Below, piece after piece: positions 7,629 to 12,951 of a stretch of DNA of 12,951 nt (position 1 is the first letter of the stretch; each line of letters opens with the position of its first letter). Both the position numbers and the translations under genes were made by a program. The notes under the pieces were generated by a model that was not told the DNA's origin, did not search any database, and saw only the letters and a list, made by a program, of their open reading frames with translations. Source of the DNA: Flavobacterium sp. (GTDB lineage Bacteria > Bacteroidota > Bacteroidia > Flavobacteriales > Flavobacteriaceae); the NCBI RefSeq assembly GCF_003525665.1, contig NZ_DQDX01000061.1:1-12951 (forward strand), read 5' to 3'.

Positions 7629-8212
7629 AAATACATTAATCTTGTTGGAAGTAAAGCTTCTAGTGGGATACCTGTATATTCTTTCTCTTGGTCATCAGAA
7701 CTAAATAAAGGTATGAAATCATTTTCTGTATAATATCTTAATGGAGCTACTTCATTATATGAATCAACTACTATGAATCGACAACCTGTTTTATTTGCAC
7801 CATCAATGAACCAAGACTTTATAAAATCCATTAATTGCTTACCTGTTCTCTCAGTTTCTCCTTTAATGAAGCGATAATTAGTATTTACACCTAATCGTCC
7901 AATTAATACTGCTGGATAAGATTTCATTGTTTTCTCTCGAGGAATATCTTTGATAACTTTTTTCTTCCGCGCATTAGGCAATAAAAAGGTTTTTATGCTA
8001 TCATTAGAAATAGTAAAAGCACAAACAATAATTTGAGGATTTTCGTCTAACGTAAAACAGTAAGATTTACCTAATAATTCAGAATGATAATTTATAGAGT
8101 CATTTCTAAAAAAATCATTTAAATCGGCATTACCACAATCAAAAGGTTCACAGGAATCGATAAGTTCACTATCGTAAACTCTAAAAGTACAATTGTTTAG
8201 TAGAAAACCCAA
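7601..8212 (-). CDS. GNAT-family N-acetyltransferase, putative toxin of a TA pair
   Basis: Acetyltransferase-fold protein of 203 aa. The N-terminal FDCGNADLNDFF (24-35) is a hallmark of the GNAT toxin-like group (F-x-CG-xx-DLN-x-F). The acetyl-CoA binding region runs from AVLIGRLGVN (101-110) to ETERTGKQLMDFI (119-131), followed by FIVVDSYN (146-153) and the YYTENDFIPL (160-169) C-terminal motif. TacT/AtaT-type relatives acetylate the amino group of aminoacyl-tRNAs and block translation; that function is inferred here. The frame opens with a TTG at 8210-8212, six bases after the stop of the small upstream gene, and no ATG precedes the conserved CGNADLN motif. TTG is thus the best start, although an unusual one. 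The gene is transcribed against the exonuclease gene and lies inside a duplicated segment. Confidence 0.8.
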   Translation of the reverse strand: MGFLLNNCTFRVYDSELIDSCEPFDCGNADLNDFFRNDSINYHSELLGKSYCFTLDENPQIIVCAFTISNDSIKTFLLPNARKKKVIKDIPREKTMKSYPAVLIGRLGVNTNYRFIKGETERTGKQLMDFIKSWFIDGANKTGCRFIVVDSYNEVAPLRYYTENDFIPLFSSDDQEKEYTGIPLEALLPTRLMYFDLIILKNK

Positions 8213-8218
8213 ACTAGA

Positions 8219-8374
8219 TTACAGTTTAGCTTTAGCTAAAATTTTAGATGCAACATTGGCTTGCTCGGAAAAATCTACAGTAGATTTTTTTGCAGTATTA
8301 CCACTAATTCTATCTACAAAAGCTTTTGCTGCTTCACTTTTTAGAACTGGTATTGATTTAATTGCAATTGCCAT
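8219..8374 (-). CDS. Small protein, 51 aa, putative antitoxin partner of the GNAT gene
   Basis: An ATG at 8372-8374 opens a 51-codon frame ending with TAA at 8219-8221. The protein begins MAIAIKSIPVLKSEAAKAF, continues with FVDRISGNTAKKSTVDFSE, and ends in a lysine- and alanine-rich helix (SKILAKAKL). It is small, basic and probably partly disordered, with an N-terminal beta-strand followed by helices. It is the first gene of a two-gene unit with the GNAT gene six bases behind it, the common antitoxin-then-toxin order. Known GNAT toxins pair with DUF1778 ribbon-helix-helix antitoxins; I cannot assign this sequence to that family by motif. The antitoxin role therefore rests on size, position and resemblance to small proteins found before GNAT genes in Bacteroidota. 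Confidence 0.65.
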   Translation of the reverse strand: MAIAIKSIPVLKSEAAKAFVDRISGNTAKKSTVDFSEQANVASKILAKAKL

Positions 8375-8395
8375 GATTGGTTTAATTTAATGATG

Positions 8396-8403
8396 CAAAT
8401 ATA
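8396..8403 (-). promoter_or_regulatory. -7-like element of the antitoxin-GNAT unit
   Basis: Reads TATATTTG on the minus strand, fitting TAnnTTTG, 21 bases before the antitoxin ATG, which would give a very short leader. No TTG was seen at the standard -33 distance. Confidence 0.35.
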
Positions 8404-8536
8404 TAGCATTTGATATATATCTTGTATCTCCTTTAATAACTAATTAACTAGTAGTATATTATTTAGCACAATTTTAAATAATAGTTTCATTACTACTTAT
8501 ACGTTTTTTAACCTTAAAAGTTACATCAGTACAATT

Positions 8537-8909
8537 GAGATTTGGAATGCCAGAACTACCTCAAGCCAATAAAAAGGATTTAGAAATGCTACCCGATTTA
8601 GATTCTCACAATGAACAAATAGAAAAGGCACTAAACCATTTACTTTCTAAAAGAGAAAGTTTTGCCATAATTGATAAAGGAAGAACCCAAGAGGAAAAAA
8701 GCATTGTTTATGTTGAAAATGGTCATTTTTATGGAATGGGCTATTTGAGTTCCGACATCATTATCAATGAAATAACTGAATTAAAAGAACATGTTACACG
8801 ATATGCAAGTAATCAATACATAATGCAATTGATTTATAGTTATTCTGAGAAATATTCATATAAAGTGAAAAAGCAGGAAGCGCTTTTGTATGAAATGCAG
8901 AAAATGTAA
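8537..8909 (+). pseudogene. Duplicated 3' fragment of the exonuclease/GIY-YIG gene
   Basis: Codes in frame for a protein nearly identical to the last 120 or so residues of the gene at 6182-7558 (FGMPELPQANKKDLEMLPDL onwards) and ends with an apparently intact tail, KKQEALLYEMQKM, then TAA. It lacks both the exonuclease and GIY-YIG domains, so it cannot be a working copy. A TTG at 8535 or an ATG at 8547 could start a 120-aa peptide, but neither has a ribosome binding site or a recognisable promoter. Mismatches to copy 1 are mostly synonymous or conservative, meaning both copies were under coding constraint for much of their history. It is either an old tandem duplication or a 3' end brought in from a related strain together with the GNAT pair. 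Confidence 0.8.
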
Positions 8910-9003
8910 TCAATACAAAAACAACTTAAAAACAAAATCAAAATAGTAAACAGAAAACTCAAAATTTCAGAAATTAAAAATAACTAGTAGTAACAAATTA
9001 ATA

Positions 9004-9050
9004 CGGATTTATAATCATTCAAAGCGGATTAATGCAAATTGTATACGGAT
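9004..9050. repeat. Three CGGAT motifs phased at 21 bp
   Basis: CGGAT occurs at 9004-9008, 9025-9029 and 9046-9050. Each start is exactly 21 bases after the last, two turns of B-DNA, so the copies face the same side of the helix. The context differs between copies (TACGGATTTA, GCGGATTAAT, TACGGATGAA). It may be a decayed member of the intergenic repeats with ATCCGT-type units found in Bacteroidota, or a phased protein-binding site. Confidence 0.45.
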
Positions 9051-9167
9051 GAATACATCTACAATCTATATAAAATTTGGTGCGTTTTTTTATTTTTTTT
9101 TATTGATTAGTATTGTTGTTACTAACAAACTACTATTGATTATCTATTGATTTGTATAGAATATTAG

Positions 9168-9201
9168 TTTTTAATTGCCTCAATTAAAAATACTTTTTTT
9201 T
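9168..9201 (+). terminator. Intrinsic terminator-like hairpin with T tract
   Basis: TTTTTAATTG (9168-9177) and CAATTAAAAA (9181-9190) form a perfect 10-bp stem with a CCT loop, followed by an eight-T run (9194-9201). The stem is AT-rich, but the hairpin-plus-U-tract design is clear. It would stop plus-strand transcription arriving from the exonuclease fragment before the RNase H promoter. The stem's own T run on the other side could also act on the minus strand. Confidence 0.5.
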
Positions 9202-9282
9202 ACCAAAATGCGGAAAACCGTAAAATACCATAAAACTTCTTTTTTACTTTTGAAAAATCACGTAAAACTACCTATGTAATTC

Positions 9283-9313
9283 TTGTAAAAGATAATTATT
9301 TTTGGTAGGTTTG
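9283..9313 (+). promoter_or_regulatory. Promoter of the RNase H-helicase unit
   Basis: TTG at 9283-9285 and TAGGTTTG at 9306-9313 match the Bacteroidota -33 (TTG) and -7 (TAnnTTTG) boxes with a 20-bp spacer, within the normal range. This is the best complete promoter in the window. Transcription would begin near 9320, about 80 bases before the RNase H start, and the leader would include the small frame at 9331-9393. Confidence 0.55.
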
Positions 9314-9330
9314 GAAAAGATTGTATTGAA

Positions 9331-9393
9331 ATGAAATTAATTAATCCCGTATATCCTGATAATGCATCAATATACAGAACATTAGTAAATTAG
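9331..9393 (+). CDS. Possible 20-aa leader peptide
   Basis: An ATG about ten bases after the predicted transcription start opens a 20-codon frame (MKLINPVYPDNASIYRTLVN) that ends seven bases before the RNase H ATG. It could be a translated leader that feeds ribosomes to the next gene, or chance. No run of one amino acid that would suggest attenuation is present. Confidence 0.2.
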   Translation: MKLINPVYPDNASIYRTLVN

Positions 9394-9400
9394 AAATATA

Positions 9401-10039
9401 ATGGCAAAAAAACCAAAATTTTATGTAGTTTGGAAAGGACGAAAAACAGGAGTTTTTAGTACTTGGGACGAATGTAAGGAACAAACCAATGGTTTTGATG
9501 GTGCAGTTTTTAAATCATTCGAAACTAAAGAAGCAGCTGAAAAAGCTTATAATGATTCAAGTTCAGAATATGTAGGAAAAAATAAAAAAATAATTAGTTC
9601 TTTATCGAAAGAAGAACTAGAACTAATTGGTGAACCAATAGAAGATTCCATTGCTGTTGATGGAGCTTGGGATAACACCACAGGTTTAGTTGAGTATCAA
9701 GGAATTCATCTAAAAACCTATGAAGTATTATTTCATATTGGACCTTTGGAGGATGGCACTATTAATATGGTTGAATTTTTAGCGATTGTGCATGCTTTGG
9801 CTTTGTGTAAACAAATGCATTCAAAATTACCTATATATTCCGATAGCAAAATAGCTTTGGGCTGGATTAAGGATAAAAAAGCAAGAACGAATCATCAACC
9901 TAGTGAAAAGAATAAGAAATTGTTTGAGATGATAGCTAGAGCAGAAAAATGGTTGGAAAACAACACCTTTGAAAACGAATTACTAAAATGGGAAACTAAA
10001 GCTTGGGGAGAAAATCCTGCTGATTTTGGAAGAAAATAA
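9401..10039 (+). CDS. rnhA: Ribonuclease HI with N-terminal hybrid-binding (viroplasmin) domain
   Basis: Cleaves the RNA strand of RNA-DNA hybrids; cytoplasmic, 212 aa. Residues 4-50 are the hybrid-binding domain (FYVVWKGRKTGVFSTWDEC, then GFDGAVFKSFETKEAAEKAY), which grips RNA-DNA duplexes. After a charged linker (51-80) comes the RNase H fold with all four catalytic acids: Asp87 (AVDGAW), Glu125 (NMVEFLAI), Asp148 (YSDSKIA) and Asp208 (NPADFG). Length and domain order agree with hybrid-binding-domain type RNase HI. It is the first gene after the promoter at 9283-9313 and is followed seven bases later by the helicase ATG, so the two are probably one operon. Such a pairing suggests work on R-loops or Okazaki-type hybrids, though the specific substrate is unknown. 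Confidence 0.92.
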   Translation: MAKKPKFYVVWKGRKTGVFSTWDECKEQTNGFDGAVFKSFETKEAAEKAYNDSSSEYVGKNKKIISSLSKEELELIGEPIEDSIAVDGAWDNTTGLVEYQGIHLKTYEVLFHIGPLEDGTINMVEFLAIVHALALCKQMHSKLPIYSDSKIALGWIKDKKARTNHQPSEKNKKLFEMIARAEKWLENNTFENELLKWETKAWGENPADFGRK

Positions 10040-10046
10040 AAACAGA

Positions 10047-12437
10047 ATGTCAGAAAAAAACAAAACTATTTTAGAAGGACTAAACAACAAACAACTAGAA
10101 GCTGTTGTGAGTAACGCAAAAAGAGTACTAGTTCTTGCTGGTGCAGGTTCAGGAAAAACAAAAACAGTTATTTCTAAACTTCTGTATTTAGTTGCAGAAA
10201 AAGGTGTAAAATCTTCTTCAATATTAGCGATTACATTTACTAAAAATGCTGCAAATGAAATGATTGATAGGTTAATTATTTCTAGTGATGTTACAAATAC
10301 CTACGAATCATATATTCAAAATAAATCTACAACTGTTTTACAAAAGGAATCAGAAAGAAGAAAAAGAGTGTTAGAGCAACCTTGGATTTCTAATTTAACA
10401 ATTAGAACATTTCATTCTTTATGTTATAAAATTCTTCGTGATAATGGAAATCCTGTTTTTGATAATAAATTCAAACTAATCACAGATAATTCCGCTGAGG
10501 AAGTAGATTTAAAAGCAAAAGATATTCTTGCGAATGAAAAACCAAAAGATATTATAAGTAAAATTTTGATTCTTGCTTGTAAAGATCGTGGTTATATTTT
10601 AAAACTAAAGCGATACATATTAGATTATTATGTTGAAAAAGTATCCCTTGATAAAGAAATAAAAATTTATACTAACGAAGGACAAAAAACATACACTACT
10701 TTAAAAGGTGAAACTGTAAAATCAAAGTCAGAGCGAGATATAGCAGATTGGTTATACAGACACAATATAAAATATGTTTATGAAAAAGTAACCAACTTCA
10801 AAGATTTTAATTTTAAACCAGATTTTTTTATTCCTCAGGCTAATCTTTATCTCGAACATGTTACGGATATGAGCTATAAAATGGCTGATAAAGAAAAACA
10901 ATTTATTGAAGGCGGTAAAAATTGTGTTGTAACTTATGAATCCATAATGAATAATTCTATTCTTTTCAATTTAGCGATGGAAAGAATTGTAAAAGGAAAA
11001 ATTACTGAAACAATAACAGAAGATGTTTCTATAAACTATGAAGAAGAATTTAATCGATATCATAATAAAATTGATGAGTTTTTAAAGACTGTAATGCGTA
11101 TGCAATCTATGATGAAAGGTGAAGATATTGAACCATCAAGTTTATTAGAAAAATCAATAAAAAGTGAGCACGAAAGAATAAGAGTTTTCTATGAACTTGC
11201 TATTCCAATTATTGAAGAATACAAAAAATACTGTACCAATAAATCCTATGTAGATTTTGATGATTTAATAATTTTAACGGTAAAACTGCTTAAAAATAAT
11301 GAAGACATCAGAGAACTTTACAGAAGTAAGTACAAGTATTTAATGGTTGATGAATTTCAAGATGTAAATGGTTTACAGGTTAAATTGTTAGACTTATTAT
11401 TGAAACCAGATAATCAACTGTTTTGTGTTGGTGATGATTGGCAAAGTATCTATGGTTTTAGAGGCTCAAATGTAGATTACATTGTAAATTTTGAAACACA
11501 TTACAAAGATTGTGAGATTCATAAATTAGACGTGAATTACAGAAGCACACAAACAATTGTGGGAGCGAGTAATGAAGTAATAAAACACAATAAAAATCAG
11601 ATAAGCAAAGATGTTAGAGCATTCAACGAAATGCCTAGTAAAATTCAAATCTATAGAGCCAAGAGTACAGAAGATGACGGAGTAGAATTTTTAGTTGACA
11701 AAGTAAGACAACTTTACCATAGTGGCTTGGGTAAAGATGATATTCTTGTTTTGTATAGAAGATCAAAAATGTTTAGTCCATATTTAGAAGCTTTAAAACA
11801 GAATAGGCTTTTTGTTTCATCAAAAACTATTCATGCTTCAAAAGGGTTAGAAGCAAAAGCAGTTTTTATTATAGGATTAACTGAAGGTAATGGTGGTTTT
11901 CCGGATATTTGGCTTGATGATGCAATATTTAGAGTGGTTAAAGATATAAAGTATGATATTTTGCTTGAAGAAGAAAGACGTTTGTTTTATGTAGCCATTA
12001 CAAGGGCAAAAGATGAATTATTTCTTATAACTGAATTAGGAAATGAGTCTTCATTTGTTGATGAAATACCTCAACATTTTTACCAAGTAAATAAACCAAT
12101 AATCAAAAATATAGGAACACAAGTTATTGTTTGTGAAAACTGTAGAACTACAGTAAATGAATCAGATAAGTTTTGTAGAAATTGTGGAAGCAAACTTTCT
12201 AAAAACATTTTGGGCAATTCAGATGAAAAAAAAGTTCCTAGCTATGTTGAAACTGCAAGATTAATAAACAAAAATGCCTATATGCCTTGGAGTAATGAGG
12301 ACGATTCAAAACTTGAAGAACTTTATAAACAAGGAAAATCTAATACCGAACTTAGTGATTTTTTTGGTAGAAATTTAGGAGCTATTATTGCAAGAATCCA
12401 AAAACTTGAATTAGAACAAAAATATAATTTGAATTAG
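10047..12437 (+). CDS. UvrD/Rep-like SF1 helicase with inserted nuclease domain, zinc ribbon and Myb-like tail
   Basis: ATP-driven DNA helicase of 796 aa from the ATG at 10047. A TTG seven codons earlier would overlap the RNase H gene and is less likely. Walker A is GAGSGKT (32-38), motif II DEFQD (435-439), motif III GDDWQSIYGFRG (462-473), motif IV NYRST (497-501), motif V IHASKGLE (595-602) and motif VI RRLFYVAITRAK (644-655). Inserted at about 224-305 is a PD-(D/E)XK-like fold: Glu229 (KSERDIADWL), Asp259 (FKPDFFIP), Glu270 with His271 (LYLEHV), where the usual motif has a lysine. The C-terminus has a CxxC-N10-CxxC zinc ribbon (Cys696, 699, 710, 713) and a Myb/SANT-like helix bundle (about 747-788, PWSNEDDSKL to RIQKL). 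The set resembles helicase IV-like repair or defence enzymes. Nuclease activity is plausible but not certain. Confidence 0.9.
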   Translation: MSEKNKTILEGLNNKQLEAVVSNAKRVLVLAGAGSGKTKTVISKLLYLVAEKGVKSSSILAITFTKNAANEMIDRLIISSDVTNTYESYIQNKSTTVLQKESERRKRVLEQPWISNLTIRTFHSLCYKILRDNGNPVFDNKFKLITDNSAEEVDLKAKDILANEKPKDIISKILILACKDRGYILKLKRYILDYYVEKVSLDKEIKIYTNEGQKTYTTLKGETVKSKSERDIADWLYRHNIKYVYEKVTNFKDFNFKPDFFIPQANLYLEHVTDMSYKMADKEKQFIEGGKNCVVTYESIMNNSILFNLAMERIVKGKITETITEDVSINYEEEFNRYHNKIDEFLKTVMRMQSMMKGEDIEPSSLLEKSIKSEHERIRVFYELAIPIIEEYKKYCTNKSYVDFDDLIILTVKLLKNNEDIRELYRSKYKYLMVDEFQDVNGLQVKLLDLLLKPDNQLFCVGDDWQSIYGFRGSNVDYIVNFETHYKDCEIHKLDVNYRSTQTIVGASNEVIKHNKNQISKDVRAFNEMPSKIQIYRAKSTEDDGVEFLVDKVRQLYHSGLGKDDILVLYRRSKMFSPYLEALKQNRLFVSSKTIHASKGLEAKAVFIIGLTEGNGGFPDIWLDDAIFRVVKDIKYDILLEEERRLFYVAITRAKDELFLITELGNESSFVDEIPQHFYQVNKPIIKNIGTQVIVCENCRTTVNESDKFCRNCGSKLSKNILGNSDEKKVPSYVETARLINKNAYMPWSNEDDSKLEELYKQGKSNTELSDFFGRNLGAIIARIQKLELEQKYNLN

Positions 12438-12477
12438 TTCATCAAACTATGGAAAATAAAAGATTATCTCACATTAA

Positions 12478-12951
12478 ATGCAATTAATGAACCTACCAAC
12501 TTCAAATAATTTACCAATAAATAAACTTGCCTCTGTATTCGGAAGCACTTCGGCTACTTATAAGTTTTATTGGTTGATAGCTTTGATTGAATTAGTTGAA
12601 GAAGAATATATTGAAATTCCAAAAAGAAAAATATTTTCAAGAATGATTAGTAATTCTTGGTACACCATTAATTATTTTCATATTTCATTTGGCAAACAAG
12701 ATAATCTGCAAATTGCAGTAGAACGAATTTTAAAAGCTTAAAATTTAACGATTGATGAAAAGAAAAGCAAACTTGAATCTTGTTTAGAAAATTCAACTAA
12801 TAAAGAAACGATAAATCAATTGTTTCATTTTGATAAAAATGTTCCGCATTGGTTTTTATCGCCTTGGTTTCCAAAAATCAATAATGAAACTGATAATCAA
12901 CAAAAAAGTAGAATATATTCTGATTCACACTCGTTTGTAAATGATCTGTCT
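12478..12951 (+). pseudogene. HNH-endonuclease-like gene with in-frame TAA, 3' end beyond window
   Basis: An ATG at 12478 (or 12487) opens an 87-aa frame containing LPINKLASVFGSTSATYKFY and WYTINYFHISFGKQDNLQIA, which I recognise as the N-terminal part of a Bacteroidota family whose later part is an HNH nuclease. The frame stops at TAA (12739-12741). Reading straight through, the same frame stays open for all 70 remaining codons and gives more family-like sequence (HFDKNVPHWFLSPWFP). One base change from a lysine, glutamine or glutamate codon to TAA would explain this: a recent nonsense mutation, a sequencing error, or rarely read-through. The HNH motif itself lies beyond the window and was not seen. 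It begins 40 bases after the helicase stop on the same strand and may be the third gene of that unit. Confidence 0.65.

Larger units (their letters stand above)
8910..9400. other. Gene-free AT-rich spacer, 491 bp
   Basis: No gene of normal length is seen on either strand. The stretch holds three CGGAT motifs at exact 21-bp spacing (9004-9050), long T tracts near 9086-9106, a hairpin with T run (9168-9201), a short motif pair CCGTAAAATACC / ACGTAAAACTACC (around 9219 and 9261), a promoter (9283-9313) and a 20-codon frame (9331-9393). It separates the damaged exonuclease/GNAT region from the RNase H-helicase unit. Confidence 0.7.

Noticed and set aside
8193..8390. Plus-strand 65-aa frame (MFSRKPKLDYSLALAKILDA)
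   Set aside because: It is antisense to the 51-aa putative antitoxin, starts inside the GNAT gene and has no promoter or family resemblance.
8445..8992. Exact 12-mer TAACTAGTAGTA at 8445-8456 and 8981-8992, on both sides of the exonuclease 3' fragment
   Set aside because: It looks like a flanking direct repeat, but a 12-bp match is expected by chance in a 13-kb AT-rich window, and there is no transposase or inverted end beside it.
9080..9110. T-rich tract as a terminator
   Set aside because: No stable stem precedes the T runs; the hairpin at 9168-9201 is the better candidate.
10026..10046. TTG start for the helicase, overlapping RNase H
   Set aside because: It adds only seven charged residues without domain value; the ATG at 10047 just after the RNase H stop is the more ordinary start.
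1..12951. CRISPR arrays, tRNA, rRNA, insertion sequences, prophage genes
   Set aside because: No regularly spaced long repeats, no cloverleaf or rRNA-like stretches, and no transposase, integrase or phage structural protein were seen on either strand.

Overview
The window looks like a chromosomal segment from a member of the Bacteroidota, most likely a Flavobacterium-like species. The evidence is the strong AT bias, -7 elements of the TAnnTTTG type instead of sigma-70 boxes, few Shine-Dalgarno sequences, and protein families typical of that phylum. No sequence search was run, so the taxon is an inference.

Layout. (1) 1-1065: a possible hairpin-forming cassette boundary (60-186) followed by an unrecognised 217-aa gene on the minus strand. 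(2) 1066-7558: a DNA-damage mutagenesis locus. A LexA/UmuD-like S24 repressor on the minus strand diverges from dinB (Y-family polymerase), dnaE (a short C-family polymerase) and a DEDDh exonuclease fused to a UvrC/Cho-type GIY-YIG nuclease. The 97-bp divergent promoter carries two copies of TGTGCGTATT, the best operator candidate. (3) 7559-8909: a minus-strand toxin-antitoxin-like pair (51-aa putative antitoxin, GNAT acetyltransferase). It lies between the 3' end of the exonuclease gene and a second, about 91% identical copy of that 3' end. (4) 8910-9400: a gene-free AT-rich spacer with a 21-bp-phased CGGAT repeat, a good hairpin-plus-T-tract terminator and a promoter. (5) 9283-12951: a second plus-strand set made of RNase HI with a hybrid-binding domain, a UvrD-like helicase carrying an inserted PD-(D/E)XK-like nuclease domain plus a zinc ribbon and a Myb-like tail, and an HNH-family gene interrupted by an in-frame TAA and cut by the window end.

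How the genes may work together. RecA-stimulated self-cleavage of the S24 repressor would release the dinB-dnaE operon. The Y-family enzyme (with a clamp-binding QIDLF motif) would insert opposite lesions and the DnaE would extend. The linked exonuclease/GIY-YIG protein could proofread, since the DnaE's own PHP site looks degenerate, or could incise damaged DNA like Cho. This resembles the ImuB-DnaE2 mutasome, but here the Y-family member keeps its catalytic acids. The RNase H-helicase-nuclease set downstream has the domain content of an R-loop/branched-DNA processing or defence module; its role is unknown.

No rRNA, tRNA, CRISPR array, transposase or integrase was seen.
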